Assembly (NCBI GenBank): GCA_949752795.1
Contig: OX457070.1
Span: 29,683,088-29,747,087, forward strand
Reading direction: 5' to 3'
Length of the DNA: 64,000 nt
Source of the DNA: Hyperoodon ampullatus
Lineage: Eukaryota; Chordata; Mammalia; Artiodactyla; Ziphiidae
Part shown: positions 34,810-46,204 of the stretch, in pieces
Layout: each line of letters opens with the position of its first letter
Position numbering within the stretch: the first letter of the stretch is position 1
The notes under the pieces: generated by a model
What the model saw: the letters and a program-made list of their open reading frames with translations, nothing else
Told to the model about the DNA's origin: nothing
The model's database searches: none
Program-made: the position numbers and the translations under genes

Positions 34810-35220
34810 TACTACTGTGTTAAGGAATTTGGTCTTTATTCTGGCTTTGGGGAGTTAATGAATGCTTTTAAGAGGAGTTTTTAGATATGAATTTTAGAAT
34901 GGAAAGAGATCCAAGGCATGGAAACTTAGGATTCTATTTTAGTTCCAGTAAGAAAAGAGAAGTATTTGAAGGAGCATCAGGGATGGAAGAGAAGTGTGGA
35001 TTCCAGAGAGGTTTAGGGGATAGAATTGTTAAGACTTGGGGAAATCAACTTGGGTGATGGTGAGAGTTGGGGTGGAGAGGAGATTGTGAACTGGTGCGCA
35101 AGTACTGGGTAAGGAGCCACGACCTAGGTGTGGGTGCATGACGGTGATGGGTAGTACAGTCAGATATCCTGAACCTCAGAGGAAAGGCTTTAGTGTGAAG
35201 TTAGGTTGGAATGCTCTGTG
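34810..35220 (-). repeat. L2 LINE fragment, antisense (right half)
   Basis: GAATTTGGTCTTTATTCTGG, AGAATTGTTAAGACTTGGGG, CTTGGGTGATGG continue the antisense L2 that was interrupted near 33660. Confidence 0.7.
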
Positions 35221-36329
35221 ATTAGCTGTTGGGAGCTGAGAAAACATCACCCTGCTTCCCAGGATGAGGGCTCATCTCCCTCATAACTAGGAGGGTCGAG
35301 GCAGATTAGGATGACCTGGATAAAGCAGATGTGTCTGGAGATCAGTTCTAATGAAACATAAAGAATGGAAAACTTTTACATCATGTACCTTTGATGTCAG
35401 TGCATGTCCCAGGAGAACAGAAGACACAGCTTAACCTGGCTGCTGAGCTCAAATCACCACAGTAGAAAACGCTCTTTCTGGAACAGGATGCTTTTTCCGG
35501 AACAGGATGCTGTTTCTGGAACAGAGCTAGTTAACCTGATCTTACTACAGAAGCGCAAAGTGCAGAACATGAAGTACGCTTTGAAGCATGAAGTTAAAGT
35601 GGAATGTTCTGGAATTAGCACTTGGAACCTGAGAGACTGTCAGCCAAGCTTTGGCTTTGCCGAAACCCCAGTTCTCCTTTGGAGACTGTGGACCAGTAAC
35701 ACACATCAAATGTTGGTGGAAATGGTTCGAGCCGGAGCTTGATTGTCTGTGGCGGGGGGTGACGAACCCGGGCACGGATGCCGTGCCCTCTGCCTGACCC
35801 CAGCTGCTCTCTTGGTTTGCACACCACTTACTAGAAGATTGCGGACACCCGTGGCTTGGGCTGGGGGTGGGGTTGAGACAGTTCACGCCCGAGAGGCTCT
35901 CTGCTTCTTCATGTGAGGGATGAGGCAGGGCCGAGCGTGGGGGAGTTTGATTTCTTTTCCTTCTCAACTGAAGAGGGTTTCATTTCCAGTTCAAGTGTTC
36001 TTTTTAAAAGACGGGATCACAGGCGGAACAAGTACCACTCTGCGACAGCACAGAGATTTCTGTGAAGATGCAGCTCGTGCGTGTTGCCCCAGGGTGCTGT
36101 CCAGTTGGCTTAGTCTCAGATGACCCTCTGCTGTACTGAGCCACACGCTCAGGGTTTTTCTCTGTGGGGTGGGCTGCCTCTTCAATTAGTGTCCCTTCTA
36201 CCCCGTACTAGATTCTAACCTTCTGAAAAGCTGGCACTGTATATAGTGTGGTTTGGTGCGGTGCGGTGCGGTGTGATGTGGGATTTTTTGGGGGTTTTTT
36301 TGGTTTCCTTAGGGTGCTAGGCAAGCATT
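35221..36329. other. unique sequence with a 19-bp x3 tandem repeat
   Basis: Three 19-bp units sharing TTTCTGGAACAG-type text lie at 35472-35490, 35491-35509 and 35510-35528. GCGGT repeats occur near 36255-36272. The open frames at 35404-35742 (+) and 35545-35967 (-) overlap each other and have no domain. Confidence 0.6.
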
Positions 36330-36422
36330 TGAGGATCTTTTAGTTGTTGTTGTTGTTGTTTTGTTGTTTTGTTGTTTTGTTTTTTGTTGTTTTTTTTTGT
36401 TGTTGTTGTTGAGGATCTTTTA
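36330..36422 (-). repeat. tail-only retro-insertion (GTT/T-rich) with 13-bp TSD
   Basis: A T/GTT-rich stretch (36343-36409) is flanked by identical TGAGGATCTTTTA at 36330-36342 and 36410-36422. On the minus strand it is an A-rich, AAC-containing tail with no attached body. Confidence 0.75.
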
Positions 36423-37015
36423 TGCAGTGGCCACTGTGCTGCATGACACAGGCCACAGTGAGTGAGTCATTGTCCTTGCCCTTGTGCAGTTTACAGGGTT
36501 CAGGGAAAGAAGGCATCAAACCAGGAATTACCTAAGTATTTAATTATACTCCTGCTACATTCCGAAGGAAAAGAGGAGGGTGCTGTGCGTAACAAGGATG
36601 TAACCTGATCGGAAGAGGGGGTGGGGGCCGGGGGCAGTCAGGGGAGGCTCATCCAAGGCGGTAACACGTAGCCTGAAACTTGAGGGCTGACTCGTAGAAG
36701 CTGGTCAGGCCAAGAATGAGGTGAATAGGGCAAAGGGAGAGGCATGCACAGCAATCTTTAGGTAGTGTGGAGCACAAGCAACATCCAGAAGAAAGAAGGC
36801 GACTGTGGCTGGAACAGAGTGAGCAGTGAGAGGCTGTGGTGAGAATGAGGTTGGAGAGAGATCACATCCTATCATGTGGTGCCTTGCAGGCCGTGCCAGC
36901 ATTTGGAGTTTCCTTCTAAGAGGAGCCAGAAGCCACTGAGGAGTTTCAAACAGGAGAATGATATTCAATTTCTGTTTTTATAAGATCACCCTGGCTTGTA
37001 ATAATAGAGAAGAGA
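36423..37015 (-). repeat. L2 LINE fragment, antisense
   Basis: GTCATTGTCCTTGCCCTTGT, GGAACAGAGTGAGCAGTGAG, GGTGCCTTGCAGGCCGTGCC, AGAAGCCACTGAGGAGTTTC, AAGATCACCCTGGCTTG match antisense L2 in order. Confidence 0.85.
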
Positions 37016-38084
37016 AAGTTGGCTCAGTGTGATCTGGGGATGTCAGTGAACCAAGGATATGGCCCAGCTGATATCTCTCACCATTTCTCTCTACATTTGC
37101 TAGACAGCCAACCCCATGGAAACAGTTCAGACAAGGTGGGCCTGGCGGCTCTGGGAAAGGCCCTCTTCTGGTTGGTCTCAGCTGATGACAGGCCAGGTCC
37201 AATGTGCTCTGGTTCTATATGCAGTAATTCACAAGCCTCTGGTGTGTGTGAGCCAACTTGATTTCTTAAACTCTAACCATTGTTCCAGGAAGGCAGGTGC
37301 CTTCTCTGGAAATGTCTATATTATTATTATTATTTTTTTAAAGACTCATGCCAGAAGAGAATGGAGATGAACTGGAGATGTTCCCCAGTTGTTGCAGTTC
37401 TAGAAAGGAAGAACCAACTGCCAGCTGTACCGTGTTCAGCCGGGGCTGTGGCCTTGATTGGGTTCCGTTGATGTTTCTGTATCACTGCCAGAGTTTGCCA
37501 GTGTCTGACTCTGTACCCACAGCTCCCGATGGAGAGAGAGGAAGTTGAGTACCTCAAGTCATCTTCCATCTGGGTGTTCTTCCTGCCTGGGGATGGGACT
37601 GCTTTGACATGTTCCCCAGAAGGAGCTGGCACATGGTGATTTTTAATTTGAGGCAAGTGAGGAGAGATTGACATTAAAAAACAAACCCCAAGTCCCCACT
37701 GAAATCAATGTTGACAAATGCTTCAAATTGACCTTTTCTCCTGCAGAATCTTTGCTGTGCTCCTTGCCATCTGTTCTAGAGTTTAGAACATTTTTGTTCC
37801 TTCTGAAACTTCTGGCCAAGTTGTCTTGAATAAATTGTGGATGGGTGTTTGTCAGCCTCTTCGTCGTCACTCCCCGTGGGAGCTGACAAACATTGCAGAC
37901 AGTGCACTCAAGTTCTCCCTCTCACCGGGCCAGTGAGGGAGGCCAAGCTTTGGACAGGCCCCTTGGCTTTCACCATGTCTTTTCCCTAACCTTCCCTGGT
38001 AATGGAGTTGTCTTGTAGGGTCCGCTGCAGGGAGGGAGGGAGGGACGGCAGCATGGGAGAGTGGACCAAGGTCAGGACCAGAAA
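37016..38084. other. unique intronic sequence
   Basis: Nothing recognised apart from a GGGAGGGAGG run near 38032. Small frames overlap on both strands without domains. Confidence 0.5.
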
Positions 38085-38260
38085 TTGGTATGCCTGTTTT
38101 TCAGTCCTGGCCCTGCCTCTAAGTGGCAGTACTAGGGAGGCCACTTGGGCTTTTCTCCGTGCCTCAGTTTCCCAGCTAGTCAAGTAGAGATTGTCGTACA
38201 TGTCCTGCTACTTCACAGAGCTCTCATAAAGGTTGAGGCAGGGCTGTCTCATTCAGTCCA
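38085..38260 (+). repeat. MIR SINE, sense
   Basis: GGCCCTGCCTCTAAGTGGCA, GCCTCAGTTTCCCAGCTAGT, and CTACTTCACAGAGCTCTCAT follow sense MIR. Confidence 0.75.
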
Positions 38261-38387
38261 AGCCTGGAAATATGTTTCCTTAACTTGCACAGGGATGAAG
38301 AGCTTTTCTAAAGTTGTAGCTGGGACTTAAAAATTGGGAGATTTCTCCTAAAAATCTAGCTTCTCTTGGAAATCAAAAAACTTGGCT

Positions 38388-38602
38388 GGGCTTCCCTGGT
38401 GGCGCAGTGGTTGAGCGTCCGCCTGCCGATGCAGCGGATGCGGGTTTGTGCCCCGGTACGGGAAGATCCCACATGCAGCGGAGTGGCTGGGCCCGTGAGA
38501 CATGGCCGCTGAGCCTGCGTGTCCAGAGCCTGTGCTCTGCAACGGGGAGAGGCCACAACAGTGAGAGGCCTGCGTACCGCAAAAAAAAAAAAAAAAAAAA
38601 AA
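38388..38602 (+). mobile_element. CHR-2-type SINE
   Basis: GGGCTTCCCTGGTGGCGCAG, degenerate B box GGGTTTGTGCCC, A tail of about 23. The TSD is weak (AAACTTGGCT against AAACGTGGCA). Confidence 0.95.
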
Positions 38603-38932
38603 GCAAACAAACGTGGCAACCCTCAGCCCACGTTCCTCCATGGCAGCAACTGGCCTTCGCTGAGGAGCGGCTGCCCCGTGAGCTGGGCGTGCACTTTCTG
38701 GTTTGCACGGTCTCACCACTCCCCGTGATCTCCCATCATTAGACTCCCTCTATACACTTCGTTATACCTGCACTGTTTCCCTCCCTTAGATGATCTGTCT
38801 GGCCCCTGTAGGTATTTGAGTTTATGCCCTTTATCTCAAGAAGATACACCAGATTTAGAACTTTATGGTAAGTCAGATGTCTATCACACAAATACCAAGA
38901 ACTTTGGTGGGGAGGAGGTAAGGAGGGAACCT

Positions 38933-39085
38933 ATATTCATCACATACCACCTATGTGCTCGGTGCTTTGCCTGTCGTTTAATCCTCCCCAAAGCTAAGAG
39001 GTAGCTCTCAGCTGCCCTTGACAGGTGAGAGGACAGGGCCTCAGTGAGATCATGGCTTTCCTGAGCTGGGGTTTGAACCTCACCT
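38933..39085 (-). repeat. MIR SINE, antisense
   Basis: CACCTATGTGCTCGGTGCTT, CAGCTGCCCTTGACAGGTGA, GAGGACAGGGCCTCAGTGAG and GGTTTGAACCTC follow antisense MIR. Confidence 0.75.
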
Positions 39086-40591
39086 GTTGGACTCTAAAGG
39101 AATACTCCACGGTCTCAGTGTAAAGTGGACGTGGTGGCCCCGCCTCCCCCCGCCCCCCATGCTGCCTGTGCACATTTGTGTCTGTGGTAGGCTAGTAGGT
39201 AAGGGCCGTCTGCGAGACTTTGAGTGCTGTAGTCCTTTTTTCGTTATAAAATACTTTTACATAGGGCTACAGAATATTCTTTGGGTTTTTTTCTCCTTTA
39301 AAGCAGAGTTTCCCCCCTTTTTTCTAGCATCTTTTTCAGAATGAATAATAAGCAGATAAAAGGAAGCTGTGTGCAGAGCCCTACTCTTAAGTGGAGCCAC
39401 TTTCCCTCATGGGACCACTGCAGCACCTCCTGTAATCCTATAGGTCTCTGAGGAAACCGTTCATTTAAATACCACTCATGTGCCTTAATTTCTGCAGTTG
39501 AGGAAATGGAGACCAAAGAGATCCAGCAACTCGTCCAGTGTTGCCCTTTCTTTTACATCTCCCGGATACATCCCACTTTAACTGGGTTCTCTCTCTTATT
39601 CTTTAGTTAAGCTTCAGGAGGCTGTTTTTATTCTAGTTTTCTCTTCCTCAAGTAATTCCGAGAGAAACTGCATTAAGTAAACAGTATTCATCAGGTTAAA
39701 CCTTATTTTGAAAGAGAAACGCAGAATTTGTAGGGTGGAGAAGTGGAGGACACGATCAGAGTGTGAAGTTTTCCTCACTTTGTTTTGTTTCCTCACTTTG
39801 GTTTGGCTGCTTTCTTCTCACACAAGTGGAAGCCATTTCTAAAGGTGTAGATGGGGCTTATGATAGGAAATGAAGTTCCTTTTACCTGCAGGAAATAAGC
39901 AAGCAGCAGGTTTTAGTGCTCCGACTCTAGGCCCGATTTTTAAATATCCACAAAAAACCTCTTTGGCAGCAAATCCAGAAACCCTGTTTCAGCACCAGGA
40001 TGGGCTTTGTCTCATGGTCTCATCATTCTCATTATCTGCCCAGCTGCTTCCCGTCTCCGTGCATGTCACTGCTCAGATCATCAGTTTGGTGTTTTCCTTC
40101 TCTCCCCTATCACCTTTCCTCCCCATCCCTCACTCGTCCTTGCTAAGTGGAGTCACTGGTGTCTTGATTCGTTCAGAACAGCCCCCAGGGCCTGGTACCA
40201 ACTAGCATGATTCCGCATTTGAGATTAAACCAGGAGAGGTACTACACTTACTTCAAAAGCCCCATTGCCAGTGTTGAATATTCATGGCTAGGCTCCTTGA
40301 AGAGGTTGTGTTTAAAAGATTTCAGTCAAGATAATGATGTTGATGACCATGATCTCTTGCTGATGTCAGAGTTGAGATTTTAGAAATTATATACCCCCCC
40401 ACCGTGTATTACAAATTCTCACCTGCCTTTTTCTCCCAGGATAGAACTAGGCGTTTCTGTCATCTTTGCTTGAGAGGTAGAAGTCCAAGTTATCTCAGTA
40501 ATTTCATTGGTGACTCCATGATCCTATGCTTACTAAAGCCTTTTATCAGTAAAGTAGGAAGCAGGTAATCCTAAGAGTTTAAACGATGAAG
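39086..40591. other. unique sequence with an 18-bp tandem duplication
   Basis: TTTCCTCACTTTGTTTTG at 39770-39787 is repeated at 39788-39805 with one change. No gene or repeat family otherwise. Confidence 0.55.
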
Positions 40592-40628
40592 GATCTATTG
40601 GGAAATGCAAATTAAAACCACAATTAAA
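40592..40628 (+). repeat. older L1M fragment, left of a younger L1 insertion
   Basis: TTGGGAAATGCAAATTAAAA matches the sense ORF2 C-term region of old L1. It continues across the insertion at 42361-42420 (TATCACTACACACTCACTAG, AATGGCTAAAATAAGAAG). Confidence 0.7.
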
Positions 40629-42318
40629 AACTACCACTGGCATTCTTCACAGAACTAGAACAAAAAATTTCACTATTTGTATGGAAACACAAAAGACCCC
40701 GAATAGCCAAAGCAATCTTGAGAACGAAAAACGGAGCTGGAGGAATCAGACTCCCTGACTTCAGACTATACTACAAAGCTACAGTAATTAAGACTGTATG
40801 GTACTGGCACAAAAACAGAAATATAGATAAATGGAACAGGAGAGAAAGCCCAGATATAAACCCACACACATATGGTCACCTTATCTTTGATAAAGGAGGC
40901 AGGAATGTACAGTGGAGAAAGGACAGCCTCTTCAATAAGTGGTGCTGGGAAAACTGGACAGGGACATGTAAAAGTATGAAATTAGAACACTCCCTAACAC
41001 CATACACAAAAATAAGCTCAAAACACCTAAATGTAAGGCCAGAAACTATCAAACTCTTAGAGGAAAACATAGGCAGAACACTCTATGACATAAATCACAG
41101 CAAGATCCTTTTGGACCCACCTCCTAGAGAAATGGAAATAAAACCAAAAATAAACAAATGGGACCTAATGAAACTTCAAAGCTTTTGCACAGCAAAGGAA
41201 ACCATAAGCAAGACCAAAAGACAACCCTCAGAATGGGAGAAAATGTTTGCAAATGAAGCAACTGACAAAGGATTAATCTCCAAAATTTACAAGCAGCTCA
41301 TGCAGCTCAATAACAGAAAAAAAAACAACCCAATCCAAAAATGGGCAGAAGACCTAAATAGACATTTCTCCAAAGAAGATATACAGACTGCCAAAAAACA
41401 CATGAAAGAATGTTCAACATCATTAATCATTAGAGAAATGCAAATCAAAACTACAATGAGATATCATCTCACACCAGTCAGAATGGCCATCATCAAAAAA
41501 TCTAGAAACAATAAATGCTGGAGAGGGTGTGGAGAAAAGGGAACACTCTTGCACTGCTGGTGGGAATGTGAATTGGTTCAGCCACTATGGAGAACAGTAT
41601 GGAGGTTCCTTAAAAAACTACAAATAGAACTACCATATGACCCAGCAATCCCACTACTGGGCATATACCCTGAGAAAACTCTAATTCAAAGAGTCATGTA
41701 CCAAAATGTTCATTGCAGCTCTATTTACAATAGCCAGGAGATGGAAACAGCCTAAGTGTCCATCATCGGATGAATGGATAAAGAAGATGTGGCACATATA
41801 TACAATGGAATATTACTCAGCCATAAAAAGAAACGAAATTGAGTTATTGTAGTGAGGTGGATGGACCTAGAGTCTGTCATACAGAGTGAAGTAAGTCAGA
41901 AAGAGAAAGACAAATACCGTATGCTAACACATATATATGGAATCTAAGGGGAAAAAAGTGTCATGAAGAACCCAGGGGTAAGACAGGAATAAAGACACGG
42001 ACCTACTAGAGAATGGACTTGAGGATATGGGGAGGGGGAAGGGTAAGCTGGGACAAAGTGAGAGAGTGGCATGGACATATATACACTACCAAACGTAAAA
42101 TAGCTAGCTAGTGGGAAGCAGCTGCATAGCATGGGGAGATCAGCTCGGTGCTTTGTGACCACCTAGATGGGTGGAATAGGGAGGGTGGGAGGGAGGGAGA
42201 CGTGAGGGGGAAGGGATATGGGAACATGTGTGTGTGTGACTGATTCACTTTGTTATGAAGCAGACTAGCACACCATTGTAAAGCAATTATACTCCAATAA
42301 AGATGTAAAAAAAAAAAA
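40629..42318 (+). mobile_element. whale/ruminant-type L1, 5'-truncated, with ORF2 C-term and poly(A)
   Basis: About 1.69 kb. A 345-codon open frame (40718-41755) covers the end of reverse transcriptase and the C-terminal region: [71 protein letters not shown]. The frame shifts after EKTLIQ and stops early, so it is inactive and lacks endonuclease and ORF1. The 3' UTR ends with AATAAA at 42296-42301 and an A tail. Flanking AAATTAAAACCACAATTAAA (40609-40628) is partly repeated at 42337-42360. It is the most intact L1 in the window. Confidence 0.95.
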
Positions 42319-42360
42319 AGAGAGAGATGGGAACATAAATTAAAAAACCCCACAATTAAA

Positions 42361-42420
42361 TATCACTACACACTCACTAGAATGGCTAAAATAAGAAGAC
42401 CAATAATACCAAGTGTTGAT
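42361..42420 (+). repeat. older L1M fragment, right of the younger L1
   Basis: TATCACTACACACTCACTAG and AATGGCTAAAATAAGAAG continue the L1M ORF2 text begun at 40592. Confidence 0.7.
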
Positions 42421-42559
42421 GATAAAACGGGGTCTGTATCCCTACGCGGCAGTAATTACCTTGAGTTGTACAGTAGCTGTTCCTTTCCATGGGCCATGTG
42501 CTTGGGTTTGCCACAGTCTCCACCAGTCTCTGCAGCCTTTTCTATTCCTGTAGTAACAT

Positions 42560-42700
42560 TAAGAGGAGAGTTAATTCATTTTTGAGGCCTCATTATGTGT
42601 CAGGCACCACTCTAGGGCACGAAGATACAGAGGGGAACCAAGCAGACAAAATCTCTAAACTCACAGTGAGTGGCAAGTACCCATCCACATCATCAAAAAT
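42560..42700 (-). repeat. L2 LINE 3' end, antisense
   Basis: CATTATGTGTCAGGCACCAC, GGGCACGAAGATACAGAGGG and CAAGCAGACAAAATCTCTAA follow antisense L2. Confidence 0.7.
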
Positions 42701-42786
42701 TAGAGGGAGAAAGTTAGACCAAGAGTGCTGTGTATTTTAGGGAAAGTGGCAGAAAGCATGTTTCTTTGTGGAAGTAAAAAATACAT

Positions 42787-43109
42787 ATATATTTTAATTT
42801 ATTTATTTTTGGCTGCATTGGGTCTTCGTTGCTGTATGCGGGCTTTCTCTAGTTGCAGCGAGCAGGGGCTACTCTTCTTTGCGGTGCACGGGCTTCTCAT
42901 TGCGGTGGCTTCTCTTGTTGCGGAGCACGGGCTCTAGGCCTGTGGGCTTCAGTAGTTGTGGCGCGTGGGCTCTAGAACGCAGGCTTAGTAGTTGGGGCGT
43001 ATGGGCTTAGTTGCTCCGCGGCATGTGAGATCTTCCCGGAGCAGGGCTTGAACCTGTGTCCCCTGAATTGGCAGGTGGATTCTTAACCACTGCGCCACCA
43101 GGAAAGCCC
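42787..43109 (-). mobile_element. CHR SINE, long form, antisense
   Basis: ATTTTTGGCTGCATTGGGTC, CTCTTGTTGCGGAGCACGGG, ending CTGCGCCACCAGGAAAGCCC. AAAAAATA on both sides may be a decayed TSD. Confidence 0.93.
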
Positions 43110-43124
43110 AAAAAATATTTCTAT

Positions 43125-45689
43125 ATTTAAAGTTAATAGGTAAAAGTGTGTCAAAATTATTCTGCCTCTTTCACTTACCTCACATAATGGATCAGATCCT
43201 TTTTCCCTTTATGATTCAATAAATTCATGAATTTTCCCACAAATGGATTTCAGTGAAATCATGGAGATTATCTTAGTTTCAGACAATGCCAGTAGGCAGC
43301 GAGATTGGCACAGGCTCCCGTGAGCAGACTGGCACAGGCTCTGCTGAATGTTAGCTTTTCTTACCTCTGTCCAACCTCTCCCCAGCTCAGCTTTAGATTT
43401 TTCCATTTAATCAAGATCTAGGGATGCAACTCAACCTAAGGTAAGCACCTCTCTTGAAGTCTTATAGCTGCCTTCTGTAATCCCCGCACCCTCTTTGGCT
43501 GCGGCTGAGAATCTTATTACCGTGATCTGTGTGGTGGATGTGGGCCTGTGGTGGAGAAGTGTCTCGAGTCGTGCTCTCTGCCCTCTACCTTAAAGTTACA
43601 CTCCGTTTGGTCAACTACGCGGTGAAAGTGGTTAACGTCGTTAAAGGGACAAATCCTTTCAGGCTTCAATTTTTGATCTCATGATCGAGAAGCCCTGATT
43701 TAAATGCTTCTTACCTGCAAATAAGCCCTTTTATAGGCATAGATGCTTAAAACGTGGTTCTGTCTATGTGAGGCCTAGTGGTTCATTGCGTTGCCTTTAG
43801 ATTTATGTTGGTCATAGGCTTTGAGGGTCTGGGCTGGCTCTTCTCAACCAGTTGTGCTTGACTGGATCATGTGGTAGGCCTCTGACCCGCTTCTTCAGTC
43901 CGGTCTGGAAAGGTCATCTTGCTACCTGGCAAAGAAAGCTGACTGCTCCCATCTGGTGGCAGTTATCTCAAGTTGCCGCATCACCAACCTGCTTCTAAAG
44001 GCTTGCCTCATTCTTTAGTGGTGCCATGCATCACAGAACTGCAGGAACTAGTCATTCCCAACTTTTGTTCTGCAGGACTGTCAGGTGTGCCCTTATTCTC
44101 TAAATGAGTATTGCATAGTTTTCACTAAGATAAGTGAAGTGGAAAGAACACTTTTTAGATAATCAGGACAGTGAAACTGGTCCAGGTTCTGCCCATAACT
44201 AGCCATGGGATCCTAAGTCTCACTTGTTTCCTCCCCCCATAAAGCAAAATGCTTGGACTAAGGCTCTCTAGAAACACTACTGGTGCAAAGTCCGTAGTTC
44301 TGTGATTTTTTTTTTAATTCAAAATATCTGTAAAATGAAAACCCACTTGTATTATTCACAAAACAATTATGACTATACATAGAAATTTTATAATTTATAC
44401 TATCATTTTCCCCAATTTTATTTTATTTTTTTTCATTTTCCCCAATTTTAATTGCTAAGACACATCATGAATTTAATGGCTTTTGGGGAGGGGGGAAAGG
44501 AAGACAAATACTACTGCATTAAATGTACATATTTATTACAAGAAAATTCTGATATCCTAAAAATTAAAATGTAAAAAATATGCATCTTAGAATTGAGGAG
44601 GGTTTTTTTGCATGTGTAATTAGACCTCTACTTGTCAATGCATGCTAGGATTTTAAAAATCTTCTATAGTAAATACTCAAAATTGTAGAATTAAATTGAC
44701 AGTTGAGCAGTATGAGTGGACTTTAAAGTATTACAAGAAAATGGAAAATGTTATTGAGGTACAAAGCTTAGTGACATGACAGCTAAAATGAAAGATTGTA
44801 TGGTAAACTTTACTGTTTATCTGAGTACTGAAGAGCACAGTGACAGGAAATATACAAACATGCAGTCTCTGATAAGTCATTATCAAAATGCACTTTTGGA
44901 ACATTTGAGCCTATTAAACAATTTTTTTAACACAGAATTATGTGTGTATTTTATGAAAACGTGCAACAGTGCTTTATGATTAAAGCTCTCTTTGGTTGCA
45001 TGGTACAGAATCTGACTCAAATTAATTTGAAAAAGAACAGTTATTTTAAAGATACAACCAGAAATATCTTGAACATCAACAGACAGGTACTGGAGGGCTG
45101 CTGGGTCTCAGAGGATTTAGAGTGGAATGGTTGGGACCCAAGTCTTGTGTCTCAGGTCTGAGGTCTCTATAATCACTGCTAATTACCTTGTATCAATTTT
45201 GCACATGGCTGCTTGCCCCAGTACTATGCCATGACCTCAGCTCAAGTTCCTGTACTGCTGACTTGTCTCTGTGTTCAGCTCCATCCAATTAGACATCACC
45301 TCTGTGCAAAGAATAGCCTAGCAATTTTTTTTCATTACCCAGGGTCAGTGCGCAGGATAGTTCAAGCTAAATTATGCAGGTGTGTGAGCAGGCAGATGGA
45401 CTAAGTGTCCGATATAACTGCTGCTTATCCCAAAGCCTTCAACTTTGATAGCTTTGCTGCACCTTATCTACCCAAACCCCTCTTAACAGTGGCACTGAAT
45501 GCCTCATACAGTGTTTGGGGAGTGAGGTCAAGGTTAGGAGCTCTAAGCATTTGTGGAACGCTAAGGCATAACAAATTCAGAGCACTGAAGAATTTCTGTG
45601 GGAGTTATAGTAACTTCTTTTAATGAATTATGAACTGTCTTTTAGAGAAGGGTTAGTGCAGACATTAAAAACTCCACCCAGTAATCGTC
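43125..45689. other. unique sequence (2.6 kb) with one tail-only insertion
   Basis: One of the longest repeat-poor stretches. It contains 18-bp direct repeats TCATTTTCCCCAATTTTA at 44403-44420 and 44433-44450, separated by 12 T/A-rich bases. 44900-45200 may be an old repeat I cannot name. No exon recognised. Confidence 0.5.
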
Positions 45690-45790
45690 ATACTTGCCTG
45701 GTGTCTGCTGTGTAGAATAGTACTTTCCTAACTATGTCTGTGTCTTCTCAACAGCCCATGAGGTAGGGAGGGCAGGAGGAATCCTCAGAG
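45690..45790 (-). repeat. possible MIR, antisense
   Basis: GGTGTCTGCTGTGTAGAATA and CAACAGCCCATGAGGTAGGG resemble antisense MIR. Short. Confidence 0.45.
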
Positions 45791-45964
45791 TGTATTGTTG
45801 ATTTGAGTTGGAGGATGGGGTGAGGAATGATGAGAAAAAAGGAAGAGAAGGAGATTCTTGAAATTAATTGCCAACTATTCATAGAGCAGTTATTGAAATA
45901 ATTTCCGAGCCTCTCTTTAAGTGTTGGACTTATGTTTTTTTAAAGAAGTCCTTGGTTGAATCTA

Positions 45965-46105
45965 ATCTCTTTGAGCCTCTGTTTTCTTCAGCTAGTAATT
46001 GTCTTAAAGGGAAAAAATATCACCCAGCCTCACAGCATTGTGGTATGAATTAAACAAGAGCTCAGAGTGCCTAGGATAGCAGTTGGAATGTAGTTGGTTC
46101 TCTTT
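45965..46105 (+). repeat. MIR SINE, sense
   Basis: TTTGAGCCTCTGTTTTCTTC, GGTATGAATTAAACAAGAGC and GAGTGCCTAGGATAGCAGTT follow sense MIR. Confidence 0.65.
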
Positions 46106-46204
46106 TTTCATCCGTTCATTCATCTGTTTATCTGTAGTTTCTTTGGAAGATAATTACTGTTCTTCCTGGTTTTTTTTGGATAGATGTTTAGGAACAAGTT
46201 TTCT

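Noticed and set aside
36330..36422. Plain GTT microsatellite
   Set aside because: A simple microsatellite would not create the exact 13-bp duplication of unique sequence on both sides.
40718..41755. 345-codon frame as a cellular gene
   Set aside because: It is the C-terminal part of L1 ORF2 with the characteristic [17 protein letters not shown] motif, embedded in an L1 with poly(A).
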